Of a stretch of DNA of 64,000 nucleotides, positions 45,751 through 55,865 are shown in pieces; the first letter of the stretch is position 1; each line of letters begins with the position of its first letter. A program made the translations under genes and the position numbers. Source of the DNA: Epiperipatus broadwayi (lineage: Eukaryota > Onychophora > Udeonychophora > Euonychophora > Peripatidae); NCBI GenBank assembly GCA_028023455.1, contig JAQFVV010000142.1, positions 727,501 to 791,500 of the forward strand, read 5' to 3'. Below the pieces are notes generated by a model. That model was not told the origin of the DNA and did not search any database. It saw nothing but the letters and a program-made list of their open reading frames with translations.

Positions 45751-46940
45751 ATATATAATTATATATATAATACATTTGCAAACATTCCATATAATATTTT
45801 AGTGTGAATGGTTATGGATATTAATGGTTATATAATGAGTATTAAAATTATTATTGTTATAAATCTTAAATATTATAAATATGTCATTCCAGGGTGAAAA
45901 AATAGTATTGACATTTAGTGAGTTGGTAGGGATACAACTAACAGAAATAAGGTATTGGTAAATTTAGCTTGTTCCACAAATAATTTGAATAGTTGCCTTT
46001 GTATACTTGGCATTTCCATATGTGGTAATATGCATAAATTTTATTTGTAAAAGAGATAGTAAATTCCTTTTATTACAAACGTGTTCTGAGAGATGTGAAA
46101 TCTTCTCATTTTGTAGCTATTTCCTTTTTATATAAAAGATGAAAAAAATTCTTATTCTATGTGACTATACGGCAATATATTTATTTTACTTTTGCCACTT
46201 TATTCAATATGCCATTACTTGTCATCATAAGTTATTTTGTTCAGAAGCTTCCTATATATTATTTTTGAATAAGTAGAAAAATTTGATGTGTTATTAGAAA
46301 AGAAAAAAAATGTTTACCTCCAAAATACTCATAAAACTATACTTTAAATTAGTTATTTATTTTATTAGCAAATAATTATATTCTTTTGTATAACTCTGCT
46401 TGAGATATTTTTTAGCTTATAGGCAACAGCACTGAATATAAATAGCACCATTTCACTTGGGATTTTTATTTATTTAATACTTTGAAATGTTTGTTATTAA
46501 CAATAATATGAAATCACTTAAATGTCAATAAAATATATATAATTTTTATTAAATTTGGCTTTTATGTATTTTTTATACGGTAATTTTGAGATACATGTAT
46601 TATAGTCACTATGACATTTTGACATTTATCCTGAGATATTAAATATGCATACACTAATATTTTATTTTGCCTAGTTATATTAAATTATGATTAGATAATA
46701 TAACATTGTAATATAAAAAAGGAAAAAAAAATGATGTTTACATTATAAGAAATTTTAGGATTATTTGTTTACTTATTCTACATATATTTTGAGATTAATA
46801 AAACACAACTTTGATTTTGATGTATATTTATTTGAAATACCACATATGCATTAGAAGAGTCTTAGATATAAATACATTTTATCTCTTAGATTTGTTATTA
46901 TTGATCTATTATTTATAATTACTGTTTTGGCTTATTCAGT
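45751..46940. other. Non-coding AT-rich stretch before the assembly gap
   Basis: No gene or repeat boundary is recognised beyond the AT run adjoining the LTR (45751-45771). Confidence 0.5.
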
Positions 46941-47440
46941 NNNNNNNNNNNNNNNNNNNNNNNNNNNNNNNNNNNNNNNNNNNNNNNNNNNNNNNNNNNN
47001 NNNNNNNNNNNNNNNNNNNNNNNNNNNNNNNNNNNNNNNNNNNNNNNNNNNNNNNNNNNNNNNNNNNNNNNNNNNNNNNNNNNNNNNNNNNNNNNNNNNN
47101 NNNNNNNNNNNNNNNNNNNNNNNNNNNNNNNNNNNNNNNNNNNNNNNNNNNNNNNNNNNNNNNNNNNNNNNNNNNNNNNNNNNNNNNNNNNNNNNNNNNN
47201 NNNNNNNNNNNNNNNNNNNNNNNNNNNNNNNNNNNNNNNNNNNNNNNNNNNNNNNNNNNNNNNNNNNNNNNNNNNNNNNNNNNNNNNNNNNNNNNNNNNN
47301 NNNNNNNNNNNNNNNNNNNNNNNNNNNNNNNNNNNNNNNNNNNNNNNNNNNNNNNNNNNNNNNNNNNNNNNNNNNNNNNNNNNNNNNNNNNNNNNNNNNN
47401 NNNNNNNNNNNNNNNNNNNNNNNNNNNNNNNNNNNNNNNN
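46941..47440. other. Assembly gap (500 N)
   Basis: Exactly 500 unknown bases, a conventional scaffold-gap size, so true length is unknown. The gap lies 5' on the plus strand of the leader/LTR at 47770-49559, so it may hide the interior of that element. Confidence 0.98.
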
Positions 47441-47793
47441 ATTTTATTTCAAACTAGCTCTTACGTTAAACTAAATTTAATATACGACTTATTTATTTGT
47501 TTTTCTTACTAAGACGGAAACCCACACTGACTCCACCCTTTTAGTCCTTTTCTCTACCCGATCTTAACGCTTTAACTCTGCCCAAACATCTAATTGACTC
47601 TGATTTGATAGCATAAATGTCAAAATCTCTTTTCATTTCGAAAAAAAAAGTTTTCGGTCAATTCTTTTTTAAAATTAAAACACTTTTACATAAGTAATTT
47701 AACTTTTGTATAAAACAAAATTTTCAAACAAGAAACAAAGTATTTAACTAACTGTCATTTATGACAAGTTCGGCCCACGTTGGGTATAGCCAT
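47441..47793 (-). other. Gypsy-type leader next to an LTR (minus orientation)
   Basis: At 47770-47793 the minus strand reads ATGGCTATACCCAACGTGGG then CCGAAC, very like the leader after the LTR at 28784. It implies that an internal region runs leftwards toward the gap. No gag or pol is recognised before the gap. Short frames overlapping here (47755-47985 minus, 47813-48007 plus) are not credible genes. Confidence 0.45.
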
Positions 47794-49559
47794 TTGAACT
47801 GGGTTCGAATATGTGTATTCGAAACACCGGTCTCTTAGGCAGAGAAGAACATACTCGGAGCGTATGTATGCCCAAACAATAGCTATAAAGTATATAACTA
47901 GCATTACATTTCCAGGACATAGCTTCTTCTCGGCTGTTGGGTTCAACATCACATCCAAAGCACTTTTTTGTTTGTGTATAACCACAGGTGCCAGCTGCTT
48001 ATTCTAAAAGATTACTAAAAGAATAGACAACGCACTTTGAACAGTGGCCACTAACTCAACACCTAAATCCACGACTAGCTCAGTTGTTTGTGATCACTAA
48101 TAGATTATACTTAATTAGTGGTTAAAAGACTTGATAAAAGAATTGTAAAAGGAGTTGATAAAAGAATTTGATAAAAGGAATTGATAAAAAGAATTGACCG
48201 ACAAATAAAGTTTAATTTTAAAGATAATTTATTAACTAACATTTATTTACTAAATTTAAACATTTTATAATTCTAATAAAACACACGCATATTTTAAATT
48301 AACATTTCTAAATGGTTTAAATATTCCTATAGATTTAATAACAGAACACTCTAATTTAACTAATAAATATTGATATAATGATCAGCACATATTAACTCAT
48401 GTACACACATAATAATAATAAAGTATTACATAGCATTTGGAATTTAATCACACATATCAATAGTCCGTTTATGTATGATATAAAGTTCATATAATTAGAC
48501 TCTTGAAGATTCAGTATGAATTAATGCAATGCAATGGCTATTACAGTATAAACAAAATAAGCAAATGTTTTTACCTAGGCTTTTGAATGTAGATGTAGAA
48601 TTTTGTTCTCTTTGGTGGCTGCTTTCAGTGAGGATATTTCCATTATGAATGCTTACCAGCCAGCTGGGACTTTTCCTTGATGAGTTTCCTGATTTTCACG
48701 ATTATTACTATTGGAGACAATTAAATACTGACGGAGATTTTCTAAGTTGTTACGTTGACATTATTTCACGGGCAGATATTGCTGTTTTCATCAGACTTTT
48801 TAGGCTGTGGAGAGGCGTGAATTCCCAAAATCTTCTCAACACTGCATTTTGTTTTTTAACTGACTCAATTAATTTCTGAACAGCACTACTCAATTACTTT
48901 GTGAACTACACTCACTCAACTAATTTGTGAACTGAACTACTGTCCGATAAAAAGTCTATTTATACCTGTGCCTTGTTGTCTTTCTAATATCTCCGGCAAA
49001 GATCTGTTGTCGAATTTCCAGTGATAATCATTTGTTAAACGTGTTTTGAAAGATTGCTTAATTAGTAATAGCCATGCAAAAACATATTGTTTAATATTAA
49101 TTAATATCTAATAGCCATTGCCGTGTTTTTTAATGATAATCTTCTTTAACTTTCATTTATTTATAATAACATTTATTCTATTGCTGACAATCACACATAT
49201 ATACGCACATATATTAGTTTTAACATTATTTTTTCTTTAATTAAACTTGAATGAAAAGAGATTTGTATGTTTTAACTTTTTAAATTATATTTTTACGAAC
49301 ACTAATAAAAACTCTTTACTTCCTTTTATAACCCTTAGTTTAATTTCTCTAATGAAACACCCCTCTCCCCTTGTGATTAATTGATTGTAGCTCTTATTTC
49401 AGAAATTAACGATAGAAAACTATTTGATTCCTTTTTTGAAAACAAGCTGATTTTGCTTACTTAAAGAAACCTTTTAGATTTTTATAACTTATTTATTATT
49501 TAATAATAATAATTATTTTTTTAGATAAAATTATATGTGCCTATATCAATATAGGTACA
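47794..49559 (-). mobile_element. Putative LTR (about 1.77 kb, minus orientation)
   Basis: On the minus strand it starts at 49559 with a palindromic TGTACCTATATTGATATAGG terminus directly beside (AT)n (49560-49571). It ends just before the leader at 47793. The palindrome resembles the Gypsy LTR terminus at 33289. AATAAA words in sense orientation occur near 48225. The ORF at 48649-48879 (plus) is probably chance. No partner LTR was found. Confidence 0.5.
48125..48198 (+). repeat. Short tandem repeat of GATAAAAGAATT-like units
   Basis: Five or six units of 12-14 bases built on TTGATAAAAGAATT with small changes, inside the putative LTR and near its AATAAA/U5-like part. Confidence 0.75.
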
Positions 49560-50329
49560 ATATATATATATCAGAATCAACAAAATATGATTAAATATTT
49601 ATATCTCCATTGGAACAATGACCTATTATTGGATTGTGGTTTGATATAGACATCAGAACTATGATGTTATTCTGGAAACACGATATTTAAATCACTCAGG
49701 TTATTTTTTTATATTTATCATTATTATTGCTATATATTTTTTTTGTTCTTTTCATTTAAAGTGTATAGTATTTATTGATAAATAGTATATAATTTTAGAT
49801 TAAATAGTAATCCATTCACATACCTAAATATAAGAGAGTTACATTTTTCTAAATTTGAACTTATATTGTGCAGCATGGAAACTATTAACTTAATTTAAGA
49901 TATTCATTTTTTTATTTAGTGATTATAAATTAACTTCAGATATATAACTTACATTAGGAGTTTAAAAGGATTATCATAATAAGTATTTATTTATTTTGTT
50001 CTCTTAACATTCTTTATATATATATTATTTCAATTGTCTATTTTTTATATGAAGTATAAGAACAAAATATATCTTGAACTCTCTTGTATTTTGGAAAGTG
50101 CAAACATTTCACAACATAATTGTAATATATAAGTATAGGTTTTTTGTATTTAGCATCCAATAGGTAAAAGATTGATGTGTAATCACATATGTAAAAGATT
50201 GATGTGTAATCACTTATTTACATATGAAATTAATGTCAATTAATTATACATAGAAGAGATAATAGTTGTATATATTAAATGATTATGATCTATTCACCAT
50301 ATACATATTTTTATTATATAATTGATATT
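49560..50329. other. Non-coding AT-rich spacer with a 28-bp tandem duplication
   Basis: The segment GTAAAAGATTGATGTGTAAT recurs twice at about 50163-50215. No gene seen. Confidence 0.6.
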
Positions 50330-50940
50330 CATTTATTAATAAATTTTAATTTAACTTAAAACAAACATGTCTGATTCATTGATTAATAGCATTTGAGAAG
50401 GATAAGATGAACTGATTGTACTACATAAGATATTTGAGATAATTATAGAATAATTTGAAATCAAATTTCAGGATTGGTGAGTATGATTATACATACACAC
50501 ACATATATATATATAATTTTCTTTGTATTGAATTCAATAGCTATTATCTAAACTTGGTATTAAATTTGATATTATTGGATATTTAATGATAAATTAGAAG
50601 TTGTTTAACTTTGTCATTAATTACATGTATCAGTTATATTGAAATAGAAATTTTATCAGTATTGATCTGATAATTAATGAAAATACAAAATAATAATAAT
50701 ATTTATTGAAGATAAATAAAGGAAATCATAGTCAAATATTTGCATGTTTTATTTAAATTGTTATTCATTGGATGAATATTGTATTAAGTTTATAGTTAGT
50801 TAATAAGACCTTAATCTTATTCAATTATAAAACTGATAGTCATATATTCTATTCTGTTACAAATCAGAATTGTGTTTTGTTATATTTAAATTTAATTGAT
50901 GTAGATTGTAAAGCCCAGCTTAAATATTAAATTTTAATAT
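50330..50940 (+). repeat. Repeat P, copy 1 (partner at 55405-55865)
   Basis: Shared words with the second copy include TTTATTAATAAATTTTA, TTTCTTTGTATTGAATTC, CAAATATTTGCATGTTTTAT and ATTTAAATTTAATTGATGTA. It ends with AATATT exactly where the LTR at 50941 begins. Confidence 0.75.
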
Positions 50941-51350
50941 TGAAGCAATGGATCTGAAGCCCGATCCATGCTTCACATCTTCCTATAAACTTAATTAGTA
51001 TTGTAGACCTGAATTAAGTTTATAGTTGAATATCAGCAGGGTTTTGCATTAGAGTTAAAAATAATTATGCTTATCAAATGTGTTTTACATTTAAATATTT
51101 TGTTTTAAATAAATTTCATTCTATTAATAAAAATTGCTTAACCTATTAGTCAAACATATATATACATCTAGCGTATATATATGAGTTAATGCAAAATTCT
51201 GCTGAAATAAAATGCTTATTCTACTATAAAAAAATAATAATATATTGTTGTTAAAATTTTGTTAAAATATTTAGTATGATTTGATTTTGAGATAAGCCCA
51301 CCAACATACATCATCTGACCGTCACAGTAGATTTTTTTTTTTCCGTAATT
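50941..51350 (+). mobile_element. 5' LTR of an internally deleted Gypsy element
   Basis: It starts TGAAGCAATGGATC, a palindromic terminus pairing with GATCCATGCTTC (50942-50974). It shares 260 bases (to 51200) with 55114-55377. It ends just before a Gypsy-type leader at 51351. The part from 51201 to 51350 has no match in the other copy, so the LTRs are unequal. Confidence 0.6.
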
Positions 51351-51375
51351 CTGGCGTCCATCGTGTGGCTATTCG
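51351..51375 (+). other. Gypsy-type leader / primer-binding region
   Basis: CTGGCGTCCATCGTGTGG follows the presumed LTR end, matching the general TGGYGYCC...GTGG leader form seen at 4501, 28784, 42604 (minus) and 47793 (minus). Confidence 0.5.
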
Positions 51376-53925
51376 AAATTTTCCACAACCTGTAGGCAGC
51401 GTTTATGTTTTAAATAATAGTGTTATGTAGAATTTTTTTTTCTCCTCGGATTGGACACATATATATATAATGTTTTTTTAAATAACATGAAATAATTGTT
51501 AGTTATACGTAATATTTTTTGCTTCGAGTTTGTCGCCACGGGACGAATGTCATTTTTTTTTAAATTAAAAATAAGTACCCTGAGAAGTTTGTTTTAGTTT
51601 AATACATTTATATAAAAATATATGTATAATTTTTCCAAGTTTGTTTCCTAATGTGAGCCAAATGTCATTTTTTTAAATTAATTAACAAGTAAAATGTGTC
51701 ACAAAGTAAAAAGGAAATTTTTTTTCCGAGTTTAGTATATATATGTAATGAATAGTTTATATTTAAAAAGTTAACACTCCGTTAGTTATTTTTTTGTGTG
51801 TGATTATAAAATTAGATTTCAGAATTAAACCAATTTTTTTTGCCTAATGAATAGATTTGTCATGGCCAGTTCGCCATATTTGTTTTCGTGTAAAGTAGAT
51901 AGCTTCGATGAGGCGGAAGTGTCAAATATATACCCACCCGCCCTCCCTTAAAATAGCTTTCGTACTTTATGTTACTTTAGTAATGCTTAAATATGAGACG
52001 TTTTGATATAATAATGTTTTTTCGAATTATAGTGGATATTCGGTGTGTTAACTAATATTTTAGTACAAATAGATAATAAAATGTTTTTCAGTTTGTATAA
52101 ATTTTTGTGAAGATCTTAGATAACATTTTTTTTTCCGTTAATTGAAATTTTTTTTTGAAGATCAAAAAGTTTTGATAAGTTCAAATTAACACGTGTCAAC
52201 GTATGGTGTTAGCAAATATTTTTTTCACTTTCTCTGCGTTTCGTTTCTTTATATTGAATAATTGTAATCATGTAAATTTTTTTTTCCTTTTTAAAGATTT
52301 TGAAATTACGTTTCCTCGCAAACATATATAAATTAAGTTTTGTTTCAATACTAGCGAACTTAATTTTATCTTTATGAAAAGTAAATGCGTATGTTTGTTA
52401 ATAAATATATAGATTAAAGTATTTTTGCATAACATATATGTCAGCCACCTTTAGTTAAGATTTTTTTTTTTTCTCCATTTCGGATTATGCTGTTGAATCA
52501 TTTATTGAGTAACCGTTAGGTGAAGCCCTTGTTTTTTAGTAACCATGTTTGGTGAAGACCCTTAGAGTAACCGTTAGGTGAAGACCCCTTACATTGTAGA
52601 GTTCTCAATTGCTGAGTAGCCTGAAATAATAGGTCTACGTCTGCAATCATTGCTTCCTTGTTATATTTGCGATCAGCGTTTACTAGCCTGAAATAATAGG
52701 AGTATGCGGTCTGCAATATGACAAATCTTTCTAGTAAAAATCATGTACATGATAAGAAAAAAAAATATTTGTATAGGTATATCTGTTTGTATATTTATAT
52801 GTAGTCATATATATGCATATTTAGTGTGTACATATTCATATATATGGATGCATATGGTATACACTTCATTATAGTTCGGTAAAACCCGTTTTTATATAAA
52901 TGTTTTTGAAACAGTTTTTGATCTCAATGCGTGATTCTGTAAAATTGCTTGATAATTGTTAATCTATTTCGGGTTGTGACCAAAATGGTAGTTTGGTTTC
53001 GATCCCAGGTTCATAATTCGGAGTGGCAGTTATCATGGAATTTTATTTTAATTTTTGGTTGTATTTTTTTTTTGTTTGTTTTGTTAATCGTACTTTGGCT
53101 GTTTGAATTTTTTTTGTATCATGACCAAAATGGTAACTGGTTTCGAATCCAGGTCAAACATATTACCTTATGTAGTTGTATACGTCTTAGACTTAACATT
53201 GTCATTTAAAATAGCATTTACTTATTCATGCAGAGAATTTCTTTTTAAAAGAGAAGTGAAACTTAAAATAGATTTTAATTGCATTTAGCTTTATAAACCT
53301 TATCAATGTGTGCTTGGATCATTATCCATTAATATGTATATTTGATATGGCCATTGTCTTGTCTCTTGTCGACTGGCGCCCTTCTCAAATAAATTTGTCG
53401 GCAAGTTCAATCTCTCATATCGGATATCAAATAAACCAAACTATAGTAGATGATCAAAATAAAAATGTATGTGTAGTGAGCCAAAATAATTTTGAAACAT
53501 GACTTATGTATATTTTGCTCACATATTCCTTTTGAAATATAAACTTGTGTATTAATGTAAATGCATTTTTTAGTTGTTTCAGGTGTCGGAGAAAGTCAGG
53601 TCAAGCTGTAAGTTTATTATTTTTAATGATATAGTAACAAAGTGGCAGTGATATTTAAGTGAAATATATAAAAATAACAAAGAAAGTGAGGAGAATATAT
53701 GTAGTAGAAATATTAAAACAGACACGGCAGGATTTGATATTTTTTTCATGAACAAACAGAACATAGGCATAGGTTTAAGATGGTACCTCGTGGGAGGTAG
53801 GCAAAGTTAATTTCTGAAAACATAAAAGAATTTAGAATACTGACTTATTTTTTAAAGAACTAAAATTTTTCTTCACATACAGGATATAGCTCCTAGATAC
53901 ACGTAATACAATATACTTATATAGA
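51376..53925 (+). other. Internal leader region of the deleted Gypsy element, with short repeats
   Basis: No coding sequence is recognised. Repeated words: GTAACCGTTAGGTGAAG at about 52508 and 52563 (with a diverged copy between), AGCCTGAAATAATAGG at about 52617 and 52683, and TGACCAAAATGGTA at about 52977 and 53121, each of the latter followed by GGTTTCGA(A)TCC(C)AGGT, which resembles a tRNA B-box. Confidence 0.5.
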
Positions 53926-54414
53926 TTGTTATTAAAATACGTTTTAGAAATAAATTGTTTTTATAACAAAATAGCCAATATTAGGCAAAAATGGAGGAAC
54001 AGAAGAGAGGCGAAGTTTATAGGTCAATATGTACTCATAGTGACCAAGGACAACAATGTGAAAGATCTCATCACAGAAATGAGACAAGGATACAAAATGA
54101 TGATGAACATGTTCCAAGAATTCATGAATATGACATCACAAAGAATGAACCGTTTGGAGGAAAACATGGGTCTCCAGCAACAACATACTACCAGAACAAA
54201 AGTATTACTAGATGATGATAATCAGGGAAAGGGACAAGACCAACAAGAGCAAGGTGATATTCAGGTTGAATCACTGATTGATGAAGAGGCATGTAAAGAT
54301 AGTCACCACTTGGACTTGTCAGTCAAACACAGAAGGCAAAGTGGAGAACAAAATTGTCGAATCATAGAGGATAGCAAGAGCACAATGACGCTTCAGACTG
54401 TGGATTTGGTATAA
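53926..54414 (+). CDS. Gag-like ORF of the deleted Gypsy element
   Basis: A 162-residue frame. The central part is methionine-rich and helical (LITEMRQGYKMMMNMFQEFM, then QRMNRLEENM), compatible with the coiled-coil N-terminus of a Gag. The tail is polar and acidic (DDDNQGKGQDQQEQGD). The initial residues may be leader; the first credible ATG for the helical part is not clear, and an alternative frame starts with an ATG at 53991. The ORF ends only about 120 bases before an integrase C-terminal segment, so gag and most of pol were removed by a deletion. Assignment to Gag is by context. Confidence 0.45.
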   Translation: MLLKYVLEINCFYNKIANIRQKWRNRREAKFIGQYVLIVTKDNNVKDLITEMRQGYKMMMNMFQEFMNMTSQRMNRLEENMGLQQQHTTRTKVLLDDDNQGKGQDQQEQGDIQVESLIDEEACKDSHHLDLSVKHRRQSGEQNCRIIEDSKSTMTLQTVDLV

Positions 54415-54439
54415 CGAAACTGAAAAGATGGGACAAGAC

Positions 54440-54868
54440 ATTATTAATAAAATGAGTGACTTGACTGGAGCTACTCTGATACATTTGCAGTATGCCACAG
54501 CATGTCTTCAGGTATTCAAACCAAAATCTTAGGTGGAAGAGGAGAAAATAGACCAACTAGGAAACCAAAAGATCACAAGCGAACGATTAAGACGGGCAGT
54601 GCTGCATCGGAAGACAAAACGAAACCGCCAATATCAATTCAGGCAAAGGAAGCAAGTGTGGCTGAGAGATCTGAGGCCAACTAGTATAGTGCAGAGAGAA
54701 GTAAAAAAGTTTTTTCCAATATATAAAGGCCCTCATTTGTTAAAAAAGAAGTGTGTAATAAGTGTTTGGTTTTGGAAAAATAATCTCAGCATAAAAAGAG
54801 AATATAATATTAGAAACAGAAACTTAAAACCTTACATACCACCAGACCCCGGAAAATTTAGAAATTAA
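54440..54868 (+). pseudogene. Integrase C-terminal remnant of pol
   Basis: The frame from 54533 encodes QVWLRDLRP, KKFFPIYKGPHLLKKK and NLKPYIPPDPG, the typical end of Gypsy integrases (V-W-L-R-D...Y-x-G-P...L-K-P-Y). The preceding bases (54446-54532) may be integrase too, ending in a TAG. The catalytic core, RNase H, RT and protease are all missing. It stops shortly before the 3' LTR, which fits the 3' end of pol. The element could move only with help in trans. Confidence 0.75.
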
Positions 54869-55113
54869 AAACATAAATATAACTTGTCAGATTAAAAACA
54901 ACACGGACTTGATTTAAAATATAGGAGAGTGAATTATGGATAAACTGTTAATTATTTAGTAAAAGAAAGAAAAAACTGTTAGTCAGTAACAAATTAAATT
55001 TTACACCAAATAAAGAGTAGGCTTGAACTCACCTGGCACAAAATTCTTACCTCTGACCTGAAGCAACAGCATTTTTTTTTAACATTTTTTTTTGCTCACT
55101 AACTATTGGGAAA
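54869..55113 (+). other. 3' untranslated part of the deleted Gypsy element
   Basis: AT-rich, with A-rich purine words (AGTAAAAGAAAGAAAAAA near 54957-54974) and TTGGGAAA directly before the LTR at 55114, either of which could serve as polypurine tract. Confidence 0.4.
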
Positions 55114-55391
55114 TGAAGTAATGGATCTGAAGCCCAATCCATGCTTCTCACCTTCCTATAAACCCTTTAATTAGTATTGTAGACCTGAATTAAGTTTATA
55201 GTTGAATATCAGCAGGGTTTTGCATTAGAGTTAAAAATAATTATGCTTATCAAATGTGTTTTACATTTAAATATTTTGTTTTAATAAATTTTACTCTATT
55301 AATAAAAAATTGCTCTAACCTATTAGTCAAACATATATATACATCTAGCGTATATATATGAGTTAATGCAAAATTCTTATTGATATTTACA
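55114..55391 (+). mobile_element. 3' LTR copy of the deleted Gypsy element
   Basis: It starts TGAAGTAATGGATC and matches 50941-51200 for about 264 bases with few differences. It then diverges and ends TTTACA at 55391 beside an (AT)n run (55392-55409). Confidence 0.6.
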
Positions 55392-55404
55392 ATATATATA
55401 TATA

Positions 55405-55865
55405 TATTATACAAATGATACTTATTTATTAATAAATTTTAGTTTAATTTAAACCAAATAAACTTGTCTGATTATTATTTGAGAGTGCAATACAAATTAA
55501 TTGATTAATAACATTTAAGTGAAACCAGATAAACTGACTATTTTGTAAAATTTATTTGAAATAACTATATCACATAATCTATAAATCATGGTTATATTAT
55601 TTTTCTTTGTATTGAATTCTATAGTTATTATGCTAATTATAATCAAATATTTGCATGTTTTATCTAAATTATCTTTGATTGAATAAGTACTGCATGGAGT
55701 TCATGGTTAATCATTAAGATCTTAAACTTATTCAATGATAAAGCTGCTAATAGTATTTTGTTCTGTTATAATTCAGAATGATTTGCATTAATTATATTTA
55801 AATTTAATGGATGTGGATTGTAAATTCAGTTTAAATATTCAATTTTAATATTCATACTTGATTGA
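55405..55865 (+). repeat. Repeat P, copy 2
   Basis: A diverged copy of 50330-50940, here located downstream of the 3' LTR rather than upstream. Past the shared AATATT it continues CATACTTGATTG, where copy 1 is interrupted by the LTR. Confidence 0.75.

Noticed and set aside
46927-47457. Long apparent ORF
   Set aside because: It is almost entirely the run of 500 N and has no sequence content.
48649-48879. 76-codon ORF on plus with mixed composition
   Set aside because: Lies inside a putative LTR, opposite to its direction; no recognisable fold or family.
53308-53502. 64-codon ORF on plus
   Set aside because: No motif, in the untranslated leader of a deleted Gypsy element.
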